A DNA stretch of 64,000 bases from Nereocystis luetkeana (Eukaryota; Sar; Phaeophyceae; Laminariales; Laminariaceae). A model generated the notes under the pieces. It was given only the letters and a program-made list of their open reading frames with translations, did no database searches and was not told the DNA's origin. Location: positions 7,482,739 to 7,546,738 of the forward strand of contig JARUPZ010000013.1 in NCBI GenBank assembly GCA_031213475.1, written 5' to 3'. Both the position numbers and the translations under genes were made by a program. This document shows, one piece after another, positions 21,026-32,689 of the stretch (position 1 is its first letter; every line of letters begins with the position of its first letter).

Positions 21026-21160
21026 TCTCTTGCCATCCGACGATGTACAGGATTATCTTCAACATGGGTCACTCATAACTTTCCCGAGAGAGAAAAACCT
21101 CGGAAACAAAAGGAAACCCATGCACCTAGTCTACCTCCCTCCCTTCTGTGCCAACTTTCG
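20788..21160. repeat. three-block ATT/AAT/ATT array with T4 element
   Basis: (TTA)n at 20788-20876, (TAA)n at 20877-20953, then (ATT)n at 20958-21024, followed by TCTTGCCATCCGACGATGT and the T4 body (ACTTTCCCGAGAG, AACCTCGGAAACAAAAGG) to ~21150. The first two blocks are complementary and could fold on each other. This looks like two T4-type tails meeting head to head. Confidence 0.85.
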
Positions 21161-21702
21161 TCGTACGGTGCATGCTCGAACGCCCGCGTTATACTTTTCT
21201 GGACCTCGGAATGACCAAATTCCGCGGGATTAATACGGTTGGATGGCCGGAAGGAAGAACCTGGCGGGAGTGCTAAACGAATCCTACAGCGAACGTACTC
21301 AGGCTGGGTTGAAGGCGTGTGATATTAATAGGAATTTAGACCTTACTTAGATCCGCCGGAAGACAAGAGTACGGCGTTTCATTACACATCGGGCTCCATG
21401 AACGGTGTGTTCCGATGTCGTTCCACTCTCTTTTTGCGAACGGCAATGAAACTGCCGCCGAGAACGCGCTCTCGGTGATGCTGAAGAACCCGAGCAGTAC
21501 AGAGCGGAGGGGACACCAAGCACATACATGCCACCTTGACGGGGAAAGGCTTTGTTCGCGAGCGAGCTTCGGGGCGGAAACCAGCGCCCATCTATCTTCG
21601 TCGACCAGCTGGTAGTGAGCGTCGCGGGGGGGGGTACGGGACAAGGAGAGGATTCATTACAAGGACAGGGGGAGTGAAGGAGGAGCGCTTATTGATAGCC
21701 AC

Positions 21703-21811
21703 TATTACGGGGGACCATAGTTAGTAGGACCAAATATTGTTAGTAAAAATGGTCAAATATATAGGTTTTTATGTATACCATAGGTCCTATTAACTATGGT
21801 CCCCCGTAATA
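21703..21811 (+). mobile_element. M1 transposon, reverse orientation
   Basis: TATTACGGGGGACCATAGTT to AACTATGGTCCCCCGTAATA. Both ends are intact and flanked by C and G beyond the TA. Confidence 0.9.
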
Positions 21812-21882
21812 GATCGCCATATATATCATAAAGAGAGTCCCCCTTCAAAGTCAAAATATTTGCCGGGCTGCCAGGAGGCTAT

Positions 21883-21995
21883 TATTACGGGGGACAATAG
21901 TTAATAGGACCTATCTATGGTATATATGAAAACCTATATATTAAACAATTTTTACAAACAATACTTGGTCCTATTAACTATGGCCCCCCACAATA
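21883..21995 (+). mobile_element. M1 transposon
   Basis: TATTACGGGGGACAATAGTT to TTAACTATGGCCCCCCACAA. It lies 72 bp from the preceding copy, in the opposite internal orientation. Confidence 0.85.
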
Positions 21996-22000
21996 AAATA

Positions 22001-22583
22001 AATGGGGGGGGGGGAGATACTCTCACCATAATGTACCAGGTATGGCCGCAGTCGTATGACCATAGATAGGCCCTTGCATCTCTTCAATGTCGGAACGGAG
22101 CATGTATGTCTGGTTTTCACCGACCAGACAGACTTTGCTTGCACCAAGCGCGAAGCGCCGTGAGGTGTCCGGCGAGTCGCAAGAAAGGGTGAGCTGCATG
22201 GCACTAAGAACCGCTCGGGAGGCGGGCTTGCATATATATATATGGATGACAGCTTCAATGAGTTACTTTAATTTTCGCTGTTGTAGCCACTACCAGAGAC
22301 AGCAATGGGAGTACAATGTATAACTGTTGCTGCCTATCGGGTGCCTTACCTTGAACACTGCGTGATACGATCAATTCCCTTGTGCGGAGTAAAGGTTCTT
22401 TTGCCTCGCACAAAATGATCTAACTTGACGACCAGCTGTGGGCGACCGCCAAAAAAAGAAAAAAAAAGAAAAAAAAAAATCCCTGGTTGTCTAGCTCACG
22501 CAGTGAGCGGCATGTTTTACAGTATAATTGCCAACCGACACCAACCCAACCTATATAATATTATATATAGAGGGGGGGGGACA
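22001..22583 (-). mobile_element. poly(C)-bordered repeat C6, long copy
   Basis: Read on the minus strand it opens near a C-run (22572-22580 as G). It continues with GGTTGGTGTCGGTTGGCAAT, CTCACTGCGTGAGCTAGACA, a TTTTTT linker and GCTGTCATCC, then CTCACGGCGCTTCGCGCTTG, GTCGGTGAAAACC and GTCATACGACTGCGGCCATA, and ends in a C-run (22002-22012 as G). The 46990-47556 copy has the same order. No ORF is preserved. Confidence 0.65.
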
Positions 22584-22672
22584 GGTCCACACCGAAGGCG
22601 CAGGTATGGACCCCGGGAGCGTCGCCTAGGGTTCGAAGCTTAAAGCGATAAAGCGTGGATGAGTAGGTAAAG

Positions 22673-22675
<3 letters not shown>

Positions 22676-22716
<41 letters not shown>

Positions 22717-22790
22717 GTTACTACTAGTTTTATTTCGTTTGTCATCCGACAACGTGTATAGCGTGAGTGACCATAAACAAAAACATAATG
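22676..22790 (-). mobile_element. T4 copy with ATT tail (22676-22716)
   Basis: (ATT)n, then GTTTGTCATCCGACAACGTG. It is the reverse orientation of the GTCGGATGGCAA-(ATA)n order. Confidence 0.6.
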
Positions 22791-22968
22791 AAATGGCAGA
22801 AAAGACAGACCACCAAGAAAAGCAAAAGCGTGAAGCGATGTTGCCAACAACCACAAACTACAGAAACTATACATACACCTCCCTGTTCTCTTACTGTTAC
22901 CCCAGCCACCTCCCCCCGCAAGGGTCGAGCCCTCCTCCCCAAATAAAAGCCCGAAGTACAAAAAACAG

Positions 22969-23067
22969 TATTACGGGGGACCGTAGTAAATATAACCAAA
23001 TATTGTGAGTAAAAATATCGACATATAAAAGTTTTTGTTTGCACCGTAGGTATGGTCCCCCGTAATA
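22969..23067 (+). mobile_element. M1 transposon, reverse orientation, shortened
   Basis: TATTACGGGGGACCGTAGTA to GTATGGTCCCCCGTAATA. It lacks several bases next to the right inverted repeat. Confidence 0.85.
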
Positions 23068-23345
23068 GCTTACTTGCTGCTTTCTCTACCGGGTAGGTTT
23101 CCTTGTGATTATTATTACTGTAGTAGTATATGTATATATATATATATATATTTGGTAGGTGTATGTGAGTTGTGAGTGGTCGATGTTTGCTTAGTTACGT
23201 GTATAACACCTTGTCGGATGTGACTCACGATCAACGAACATAGCAGGTTGTGCGTACAAAAGAAGGTAGTACATGTGCTGCTGCTGTTGTGTACCAGGTG
23301 CATTGCTGTTGTGTCTAACGCCCGTCAAAGTGTGTGAAAACTCTT

Positions 23346-23385
23346 GACCCGACCCGACCCGACCCGACCCGACCCGACCCGACGG
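23346..23385. repeat. GACCC pentamer array
   Basis: Eight GACCC/CGACC units. The same pentamer occurs in the other orientation at 57137-57187. Confidence 0.9.
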
Positions 23386-24210
23386 CATGAGCTTCGACGT
23401 TGATCACCCATAAACACGCGCACAAATAAGAAGAAAACCACGGGATGGGAATAATGTTGTACGTATGCTCTTCCTCTCTACCCCCCCCCCCCCTCCCCCC
23501 GCCCCCGACACTTTCGCATTTATATCTCGACATGCTCACTCACTACTATCAAGGCTTCTCTTTACGACAACTAAAAATTCGCCCCTCCCCGTCCCTTGCC
23601 CTGGCTGCTTTATGCGGCCCTACACTTCTATCTACTGTACCACCACCCGGACGCCCACTCCTGTGCACCTCTCCCGTGGATCAACAGGGGACTCACACAG
23701 ACAGGGGCAGCGCTAGGTCACACGATGCAGGGATATAGTCATGGGGACCTCGTGTAGACTAATAATGGCGGTTCCCTACCTTCACCATGGGTATGTACCT
23801 CTTTTCCGAAGTGTGACATCGCTTCGCCTAAGCGGCTTACGTAAGCACGCACGCGTTCCCATATTTTTGGCGTGCACTGGACTCCAACACACGGCTACAC
23901 AATCGATCGATCGCCCAATCCCAGTTGGTACACGTATTATTAGGGGAATCTTCGTGGCGCCAGGGAGAGATACGGGTAGTAGTATCGAAGTTGCTCTTCA
24001 AGGCGCTGCACAATAGACGCTCGCAAGTATGGCAACGCTCCTGCGCGTACCACTGCAGTGCAGCTCGCTCAAGCTGTGACATACTCGTAGAGCGTCTCGT
24101 TCACGCGCCGGGAGTGCAGTCCGAAAGACTTTTCGATGGTATGGCAGGGTATACGTAGGCTGCTTACCGGGCCCCAAAAAAGGGGTAGCGTATGCGGCTG
24201 GCCCGACTAC
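23386..24210. other. no gene seen
   Basis: Poly(C) and pyrimidine tracts at 23480-23515, then mixed sequence. Short ORFs on both strands show no domains or splice-bordered pattern. Confidence 0.35.
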
Positions 24211-24332
24211 TACTACGGCGGGGGGACATATTTAATAGGACCTATGGTATACATAAACACCTACCTGGTATATATTTAACCATTTTTACTAACAATATTT
24301 GGTCCTATTATCCATGCCCCCCCCCGTAATAC
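24211..24332 (+). mobile_element. M1 transposon carrying a TACCTGGTA insertion
   Basis: TACTACGGCGGGGGGACATA to CCATGCCCCCCCCCGTAATA. At 24262-24270 the family sequence CCTATATATTT is interrupted as CC-TACCTGGTA-TATTT-type sequence: a 7-bp gain that duplicates TA. Confidence 0.8.
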
Positions 24333-24434
24333 TGTAGTGCAGGGTCGAGCTACGAGACGCGGACAGTTACCTTGAATTGATGGTTCCCGCTCTCCTGGCT
24401 CTCAAGTGTTCTGCTGTCTGAGAGCAGGAGGGTT

Positions 24435-24436
<2 letters not shown>

Positions 24437-24480
<44 letters not shown>
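24437..24480. repeat. AT microsatellite
   Basis: A pure (TA)n run of about 44 bp. Confidence 0.95.
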
Positions 24481-24483
<3 letters not shown>

Positions 24484-24655
24484 CGTTTGGCGTGCTTCGT
24501 TGAAAACACGCCTCCTCGACAATAGAGGGGGAGCGGGATACCAGGAATACCGCGACACGTTTCAGGTTTGATCGGCGAAGATTCGGTCAGGAGGAGTCAG
24601 GAGCCATAAGAGCCGTCCAAGAGGGACGGTGTATTTCCCTCAAGTGTTATGATTT

Positions 24656-24800
24656 CTCTCGCCATCCGACAAATAAATGTGCACCATGATCTTCAACGTT
24701 GATCACGCTCGTAACTTTCCCGAAAGAAGAAAACCTCGGAAACCAAGAGGAAACCCATGCTACCTCCCTTCTGTACCAACTTTCGGCTTGTCTACTTTCA
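24656..24800 (-). mobile_element. T4 copy without long tail
   Basis: CTCGCCATCCGACAAATAAA, then GATCTTCAACGTTGATCACG, ACTTTCCCGAAAGAAGAAAA and CCTACCTCCC-type body. It matches 63768-63910 but lacks an adjacent ATT array. Confidence 0.65.
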
Positions 24801-24879
24801 GGCCTGATTGGTATTAATAGCAATCTTCCATGTCTGAAGTCATACGATTCTGGATTATCTTTCATACCAGGGTATAACA

Positions 24880-24998
24880 ACATATATATATATATATCTA
24901 TATATATATATATATACTTCGAAGTATATACATACCTGGTATATATATATATACTTCGAAGTATATACGTACCTGGTATATATATATATATATATATG
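24880..24998. repeat. tandem duplication with hairpin TATACTTCGAAGTATA
   Basis: Two ~45 bp units, each a TA-rich run, the palindrome TATACTTCGAAGTATA (about 24912 and 24950) and TACCTGGTATATATA. Each palindrome can form an 8-bp-arm cruciform. Confidence 0.8.
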
Positions 24999-25109
24999 AA
25001 TGGATTGTATTATTGGAACAAGCGACACGTTGTCAGATGTCTCAACAGGCGATGGGCGATGGGTGACCGCGCTTGCTTCTCGACGCTTTCGTCATTGTTG
25101 TATCAGGCG

Positions 25110-25241
25110 TGTCGACGGGAGAAGAAGTAATAAATAACTGAAGTCTTCTCGCGATTGGCAGTGCAAGGCACGATACTAGTAGGGAGGAGGGGGCAGGAGA
25201 ATTGCCTATAATACTATGTGACCCCGGATCAGAGTTACGAC
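25110..25241 (+). mobile_element. SINE S1 fragment
   Basis: GTGTCGACGGGAGAAG, CTTCTCGCGATTGGCA and CTATGTGACCCCGGATCAGA. It is diverged, truncated at both ends, and cut by the M1 copy that follows. Confidence 0.6.
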
Positions 25242-25352
25242 TACTACGGAGGACCATAGAAAATATGACTAAATATTTCCGGTAAAACAGGTAAATTTTC
25301 AAGTATCTGTGTGTACCGTAGGTCCTATTTACTATGCCCCCCCCCCGGAATA
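25242..25352 (+). mobile_element. M1 transposon, reverse orientation, diverged
   Basis: TACTACGGAGGACCATAGAA to TACTATGCCCCCCCCCCGGA. It appears inserted in the S1 fragment: GGGAAGGAAAGAAGGGCGAA after it continues the SINE body. Confidence 0.75.
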
Positions 25353-25486
25353 GGAGACGGGAAGGAAAGAAGGGCGAAATACAAAATAAATGGGATGATA
25401 TTATTTTTCAAAACGAAAACATCTTTCGTATGTACCCCGAACCTAAAAGGAACAATAAAACTGCGAGATATCTTTCGGACGGCTCT

Positions 25487-25584
25487 TTTAACCCTTTTAG
25501 GGCTGCAGTCTCGTTCTGTGAGAATACTACTTGGTACTAGAGTGGTTTGCCCCTATATCGGGACTGCGGTACTAAAGGAGCTAC
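25487..25584 (+). mobile_element. M2 transposon
   Basis: TTAACCCTTTTAGGGCTGCA to CTGCGGTACTAAAGGAGCTA. The ends are moderately diverged. Confidence 0.75.
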
Positions 25585-25834
25585 CCCGCGGTAGGGGTCG
25601 CACTTTTTGGGCCGAAGGATTCTGACCAAATTGAGTTCCTCAAGTAAGTAAGTGAAGTGAGGAACTACCAGAGCTTAGGATGAAAATTTTACTCGTGTAT
25701 TCGTTTCAGGACTAGCGCATACAAGTGCCGGTCGGGTGGCACGAACGAATTTCTTCCGAGTATTGTATCGGGTGAGATATTGAGCTCCTATTGTGAGGGG
25801 CTCAGGAACTTCTGGTGCACCCCTACCGTGGGAT

Positions 25835-25888
25835 GGCTCTAAGAGTGGTTAGTCCCTTATTCGGGACTGCGGCACTAAAGGGGATAAG
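25835..25888 (+). mobile_element. M2 solo right half
   Basis: TTAGTCCCTTATTCGGGACT and GCGGCACTAAAGGGGATAA. The left half is absent. Confidence 0.55.
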
Positions 25889-26471
25889 GACCCGCCTGCC
25901 CCCCCCCCCCCCCCCACCCCCCCCCCCCCTAGATCCTCAAGTGGGGAGATCCCAAAAGTTGCGGGTTGAATAGGGCCACTGCTCTCAATATTGCGGGTGA
26001 AATCGCTTGGCACGACTGGAACATGGGGGCAAGCTCTAGACAGTGCCGGGGTTGCCCTTCCCACGGGGCTCTGGATGGTGCTGGTTTAGCCCTCCACACC
26101 AGCGCAGCCCCCCCGCTGCCTTTGCTCCCCAGGTTGCTGTATGCAGATGAAAGAGTGAAAGGAGGCAGCGGCAGTGCGGTACCACACCAGCAACTACACA
26201 CGTACATTATCAAAACCCCCCTACGGTACAGAACACCTGTATGTGACACCCCCACGGTACAGAACACCTATCAAGTATCTTGCAACAGACAAAACAAAAC
26301 ATTTTCGAGCTTGCAGATGCACAATAATACAAGTGTTCCCACCAAGAACTTTTTTAAGGCTACTCGGAATACATTCGTGATGTTTGGTTGCGTCCGAGCA
26401 ACACTTTTAAATTGACGTGTGTGTCGCGTGTCGTTTGTCGTATGTTGGTGTCGTGTTTCGGCCACCACTGC

Positions 26472-26579
26472 TGTTACGGGAGCCCATATTATATAGGACC
26501 TACGGCAACACAAGAACCTACATATTTCGCTATTTTTAGCATCAACATTCGGTCCTATTTACTATGCCCCCCCGCAACA
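26472..26579 (+). mobile_element. M1 transposon, diverged
   Basis: TGTTACGGGAGCCCATATTA to TACTATGCCCCCCCGCAACA. The rest of 25889-27170 shows no supportable gene. Confidence 0.7.
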
Positions 26580-27174
26580 GTTTCCAGCTCAATTCGCAAA
26601 ACGTTTCGGGTTCCTCGTCTCGGCCCTCTGTGACTTTAGCGTCAACAAGCTGTGGCCACACACGGGCAACCCTGGTGTCTCTCTCTCTCTCCCCCTTCCC
26701 ACCGGTATTTACGTGGCTATTCTTGCTTTGGGTTTATCGCGCACGGGGTTCATTCAGCAGTTTTTTGCTATAACGGCGGGCCATACGTAGTGATCAAGAC
26801 CCGTCATACACACAAAAAACTACGGGTTTGGTTTCCTTAGTGTCACCCTGGTACATATTTGGTCCCGATTACCGTATCCGTCCGTGACAGCATTCTCACC
26901 CCCTGCCGATTTTCGCCGAACCTCGAGCTTTTCACCGACCGAACGCATTTCCCCTCGGGCAAAAGAGCGAACCGAACTGATGTGAGTACGGATTGGGATG
27001 ATAGCGAGCCCAACACCTTGCTTACGACTCCTATTCTGTTCTTCGAAAACGACGTTTCGGGCTACTGAGTGGGGTTCGGGGGGAGCGAGTAAGTAGATCG
27101 ACGTTCAGCTGGTAGTGGGCACAGAAGGCGGCTACACTTACTACATGAAGTGTCGAGGGTTCTTTTTCAGGGTT

Positions 27175-27284
27175 TCCATAGTTCGAGGCGAGTCAGCGAG
27201 GGAAGAAGGGGCTGCGGTCTTCTCCCGCGATCAAAAAGCAAGGCACGAACGGTAATGGGGATGCCGCAGTAGAGATGAAGAGGC
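27175..27284 (+). mobile_element. SINE S1 fragment, interrupted by two M1 copies
   Basis: GTTCGAGGCGAGTCAGCGAG to GTAATGGGGATG. The same SINE continues at 27394-27431 (CTATGTGACCCCGGATCTGA) and 27542-27590 (GATGGAGAGAGAAAAGAAGG), with an M1 element in each gap. Confidence 0.6.
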
Positions 27285-27393
27285 TATTACGGAGGACCAT
27301 AGTTAATAGGACCTATTATATACATAAAAACCTACATATTTCACCGTTTTTACGCACAATATTTGGTCCTATTAACTATGGTCCCCCGCAATA
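27285..27393 (+). mobile_element. M1 transposon
   Basis: TATTACGGAGGACCATAGTT to CTATGGTCCCCCGCAATA. Inserted in the S1 SINE. Confidence 0.85.
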
Positions 27394-27431
27394 CTATTAA
27401 TAACTATGTGACCCCGGATCTGAGTCACGAC

Positions 27432-27541
27432 TATTACGGGGGGACCATAGTAAATAGGACCTATGGTACACACAAATACCTATATATTTACATATTTTTA
27501 CTCATATTATTTGGTCCTATTTACTAGGGTCCCCCGCAATA
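27432..27541 (+). mobile_element. M1 transposon
   Basis: TATTACGGGGGGACCATAGT to TACTAGGGTCCCCCGCAATA. Second insertion in the same SINE, 39 bp after the first. Confidence 0.85.
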
Positions 27542-28407
27542 GGATGGAGAGAGAAAAGAAGGGCGAAGGAAGTGAAAAATAACCGGGACGAAAAACGTAC
27601 CAGGTATTTATAAAAACATGGCCTTTTTTTCGGGGGGGGGGGGGAGGGCATGTGTATGAGTGATCGACGTTGAAGCTCGGCGTATGATGTACAGTAGTTG
27701 TGTACTCATTTCGAGACACCCCTGTGGTAAGCCCAAAAACCTGGTCGTATCTTCAACAGGGTATTACTTACTATTCACGACTAGAAAAAAAAAACAACAT
27801 TAATCCCCAATTTGGGTACACCACTGCTGTGTGTACAAGCAGCTTTGGAAGGACTGCGTGGCAGTTTCAAACCAGCCATTTTAATGGACAGCGGGGTTTC
27901 GGGCGATGCTTCGTTGGACTTAATTCTGAAGGGATTATTATTTAGAGAGGGGGGGGGGGTTCAGTCAGTCGCTGCTCGGATCACATCTGGGGGGGCGTTT
28001 TGGTTAGGGAGAGTTTTTTTTTTGCCTTCAAAAAAAAGTTAAAGGGGTTTCGTAGTGTGTTGCTCCGCTTCGAAAACCAAGGAAAAGGGTGCGGGCTGCG
28101 TTGACTTGTGTGCACTTCATGTCCAGTCACTACATTCACGGTCATTCGTCAATCCTGTTGTAAGGTAATTATGCTACTGCGCGTGTGCCAGAAGGCATTC
28201 GAACGGCAGCATCCAAGTTGTATGGTGGGTGTAACAAGGCCCACGGATTGTCTGTTGTGCTACAAGCATGACCCCCGTGTATGCGCGGCAGCAACTTTAC
28301 GCCGGCAGCTCTGTTCGCTGAACGCACACAGCTACACGCAACACAGGAAGACGAAAACAACTCATAGGAAAACCACGCCCTTAAGGAACAAAGAAGTGTT
28401 GGGGGCG

Positions 28408-29098
28408 CAGTCCGTTGGGCTAAAGACAAAACGTTCACCAATTACCTACCTCAATCTAAGCCTCACAACGCCCCCCCCCTCCCCCCAGTCCGTTGGGCTA
28501 AAGACAAAACGTTCACCAATTACCTACCTCAATCTAAGCCTCACAACGCCCCCCCCCTCCCCCCAGTCCGTAGGGCTAAAGACAAAACGTTCACCAATTA
28601 CCTACCTCAATCTAAGCCTCACAACGCCCCCCCCCTTCCCCCAGTCCGTTGGGCTAAAGACAAAACGTTCACCAATTGCCTACTCTCAATCTAAGCCTCA
28701 CAACGCCCCCCCCCTCCCCCCAGTCCGTAGGGCTAAAGACAAAACGTTCACCAATTACCTACCTCAATCTAAGCCTCACAACGCCCCCCCCCTTCCCCCA
28801 GTCCGTTGGGCTAAAGACAAAACGTTCACCAATTGCCTACTCTCAATCTAAGCCTCACAACGCCCCCCCCCTCCCCCCAGTCCGTTGGGCTAAAGACAAA
28901 ACGTTCACCAATTACCTACCTCAATCTAAGCCTCACAACGCCCCCCCCCCCCCCCCCCAGTCCGTAGGGCTAAAGACAAAACGTTCACCAATTACCTACC
29001 TCAATCTAAGCCCCACAACCCCCCCCCCCCCCCCCCCCCAGTCTGTAGGGCTAAAGACAAAACGTTCACCAATTACCTACCTCAATCTAAGCCCCCCC
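28408..29098 (+). repeat. tandem array, ~77-bp unit, nine copies, with tRNA A-box sequence
   Basis: Each unit reads CAGTCCGTTGGGCTAAAGAC, AAAACGTTCACCAATTACC, TACCTCAATCTAAGCCTCAC and AACG, then a C-run of 8-18. Units differ in T/A at the seventh base of GTCCGTTGGG, in ACCTACC versus GCCTACTC, and in C-run length, which grows toward the right end. The complement TAGCCCAACGG matches the polymerase III A-box pattern. A partial inverted unit (GGCTTAGATTGGGTAAGCG) follows at 29509-29545. The open frames across the array come from its periodicity, not from a gene. Confidence 0.9.
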
Positions 29099-29251
29099 GC
29101 CCCCTTCTGAAGAGCGAGGCCCTTTGTCTTCGTACGGGGCCGTGCGTGCCTTGTTGTCCAAAGCTCGTAACAATCTCTGGGGACCCAGCAAGAGCGTTCA
29201 ATCAGATTCTGGACGCGAGAAAATCCCGTTTTCTTCAAGAAACGTTTTCAA

Positions 29252-29360
29252 GGTGGGCGAATAGGAGATTCGAACTCACGACCGACGACCCGGGTCCTCC
29301 TGCCGATAATAGACGCCATTTATTTTTGATGATCTCAGTCCGTTGGGCTATGTTCAGGCA
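29252..29360 (-). ncRNA. tRNA-like sequence, possible SINE head or degenerate tRNA
   Basis: The minus strand reads CATAGCCCAACGGACTGAGA (A-box-like D-arm) and ~70 bp later GTGAGTTCGAATCTCC (B box, T-arm), then TATTCGCCCACC. The spacing is longer than a standard tRNA, so an intron, a long variable arm or a pseudogene is needed. The D-arm is shared with the array at 28408-29098. Confidence 0.4.
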
Positions 29361-29817
29361 AGAAAACGACTTTCGTCATGTATGTCAAGAATCTGATAAA
29401 AAATATCCCCCTGGGTCCCCAAGGGTTGTTGAGGGCATCGGACTAGGCACGTACGGCCCCATACGGAAACCAAGAACCCCGCTGTTCTGAAGGGGGGGGA
29501 GTCTTATAAGGCTTAGATTGGGTAAGCGATTGGTTAACCTTTTGCCGGTCGCCCAACTCACAAAAGCCTTACAGCGCTTGCTGCAAATTGTAACGCCGCG
29601 ACAGGGGAGAGGGGATACCACAACTGCTACTACTGGTCATTGGTCGACGGTTAAGTGTGAAGGTGGTATGGACCTAGGGGTCGACTACTGCTGGCAGGTG
29701 TGCCTCTGGCTCTGCTCTGGTCACTCCCACGATCAGCTTGATGACGTTGGAAGTTGTAGACTCTTGTATTATTAGTTGCTGCTTGCCTCGCCAGATGTCT
29801 TCTGAACCAAGGGCGAG

Positions 29818-30320
<503 letters not shown>

Positions 30321-30633
30321 TCAGGCACTGACACTAATGCCTGCCAGGTATAGCGAGGGGACGCTTGCTACAAATCAAAACGCCGCAACAGGGCAAAGGG
30401 GAGACCATAACAGAAGCATACCGTGTAAACGAATCTATGCCCTTACGTACATGCTTCGAAGTACCAGTACTTCTTGTTCAGAATTGTCGCCTCCTACTCC
30501 TCCTGCCCGGAGAGTTTTTTTTTCTCGCCTTTCCTTCGCTTTTTCCTCTCCTTCTATTTTATCTTGCTCATGTATGTCGTCATCTTTTCCCTTTCTCTTC
30601 CACTCTTCTTTATATATTATGAATACTACCTAC

Positions 30634-30743
30634 TATTACGGGGGACCATAGTTAACAGGACCTATGGTACACATAAAAACCCATATGTTTAACCATTTTT
30701 ACTAACAATATTTGGTCCTGTTAACTATGGCCCCCCGTAATAT
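30634..30743 (+). mobile_element. M1 transposon
   Basis: TATTACGGGGGACCATAGTT to TTAACTATGGCCCCCCGTAA. Belongs to a subfamily with GTTAACAGG in place of GTTAATAGG. Confidence 0.9.
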
Positions 30744-31404
30744 TCATTTTTGAGTTCGTACGGTGTGCGGGCTTGCTGGTGCACACGCTGTGCCTTTGGT
30801 ATTGCGTTGTGTACTTTTTTTCCTTGATTGCACCTACCTTCTGTGCGATGTATGGTATACCTCCTGTTACTTGTAGCCACAGAGGTTTGTGTCTCTCTTA
30901 AACGAAAAATCAGCACAGGTACACTACTTACTGTGGGTGTGCTGGATGTCGATGGTTGGTCGGGTGGAAAGGACGGTTTACCAGGTATGTTAGTTTATTT
31001 AAAGGATATAAGACACTGAGCCACTCAGCCGTCGGCTGACTGAAGGTCTATTATAATTAATTGCAGTAGGCCATCCGTTCTGACCACAACAAAAAATGAA
31101 CCTTTAGGTAAGTTTAACTCGGTCTCTCGATGCTCATCTCCAGGGGCAAACCCCCCCGCCAGGTGCCGCTACTCCGCGAAATAAAAAACCTTCGAGCCTT
31201 TGCCAACGTACGACGAGTAGAGACAAAATAATGGTGACATGAATGACGCGGGAGTCGGACTCGCGCATACCACAAGCAAGCTCACAAACGGGCGATCTAC
31301 GAACAAGTGAAGGACACAACACGAACACCTCACACCAGGTGTAACCATTGCGCTCTATGACCTCAAGCGTCTTACTACTCGCTCGTCGAATACAAGCCGC
31401 CTTT

Positions 31405-31492
31405 TTCAGCAGTGCAATCCCGTTTGGGGGGACATTTGTAGTGATACTTTTGTATGGGTTGTCCCCAGAACGGAACTAACTGCAGTGTTAAT
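31405..31492 (+). mobile_element. M2 transposon, diverged
   Basis: TTTCAGCAGTGCAATCCCGT to CCAGAACGGAACTAACTGCA. Confidence 0.6.
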
Positions 31493-31507
31493 AATAGTAG
31501 TATTAAT

Positions 31508-31620
31508 GTTTCGGAGGACCATATTAAATGGAGAACCTACGATCCAAACAAAAACTGCCATATTTTGCTATTTTTACCAACAATAATATTCGGTCCTATT
31601 TCCCATGGTCCCCCGTAATA
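31508..31620 (+). mobile_element. M1 transposon, diverged
   Basis: TGTTTCGGAGGACCATATTA to TCCCATGGTCCCCCGTAATA. It lies 15 bp from an M2 copy. Confidence 0.75.
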
Positions 31621-32075
31621 CTACAGTAGTCCTAAAAGGGTGGAGTGCTCCGTGAGCCGCATCCAGGTTTGTTTGCCGGAGAAGAACGACCAAAATGCAC
31701 ATTCTGGGCCCTGCGCCCTCCTGGTTTTTCTTTCGGTTTTCCACTTGATCTTGAGTCTCTTGGTGATGACGGGCTATTTTTTTTTTCTCGTAGTTTTTAG
31801 CGATGTGGCCACAGGACCATTGCAACCGTCTTTCTTTTTTACGTTGTGGAGCAGCGTCGACTCTTCTTTTACTCGGTGAAAGGTTCAAGAGGCGTTCTAC
31901 GATAAAAAGGTTCACCCTGAATTTTCTGTGGCTCAGCTCCATACCTCTTGTCACCAGAAACCTGACTACCAGTGGCATACAGTAACACACAATCAAATTG
32001 CATCCCGATGAACAATCCCAAGGCCCAAGTATACAAAACCCGTCAGTTTTCGCTACAACATTGGCATCCCGACGA

Positions 32076-32168
32076 TTCCCTTTAGAACCGCAGTCCCGTT
32101 TTGGGGACAAACTACTTGAAATTCGACTGGTTTGTCCCCAAAACGGGACCGCGGTTCTAAAGGGGTTA
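32076..32168 (+). mobile_element. M2 transposon, well preserved
   Basis: TTCCCTTTAGAACCGCAGTC to CCGCGGTTCTAAAGGGGTTA. The central part matches the 19914 copy in reverse. Confidence 0.85.
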
Positions 32169-32689
32169 AGAAACCCCGTCATTCGGAAACGCAATCAGCG
32201 GACATGTATATTATATGCTATACCTCCATCGTAGAAGAAGGCGTTTCATGCTTGCATTGATGCATGTATGTATTGATGATGGTGGTGTGCTTCAAAAACG
32301 GAACAGCATGCCAGATAGATAACGAAACGTTGGGTGAGTGAAGGAAAAAAATCCAGATGATTTTTTTACACCGAGGAGCCGCGGGCGCATGCCAGCGTGT
32401 ACCAGTAGCGTGTCATGTTCATGAAAGAAGCATTACCACTATCTTCCTTTTCTGATTGATAAGCCGGTACTGAAGGAGCCGTGTGGCGTGGTTGGAAGAC
32501 GAACCTGCTCTGCTCGTTTCGTATCGTCTGACGCCAAGGGGCTGGGCATAGTTGACGAACGCAGGGCGGAGACGGCAGTCTGGGTAGCAAGGTACCAGGC
32601 GGATTATCAAGGAGAACCTGGCTATACTACTCGTACCACAAGCTGCTGCCGTCACCTGGAAGGTGCTTTGGGCTTTGGTCTGCCTGTTA

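Noticed and set aside
23346-23385. Telomere-like repeat
   Set aside because: GACCC/GGGTC does not match TTAGGG-type telomere repeats and occurs twice, internally.
28408-29098. CRISPR-like array
   Set aside because: Units are contiguous with no unique spacers between repeats, and the DNA is eukaryotic.
28108-29110. Repeat protein with VGLKTKRSPITYLNLS units
   Set aside because: The ~77-bp tandem array keeps a frame open only because most units differ little in length. C-run length changes shift the frame, and the sequence matches tRNA-like DNA instead.
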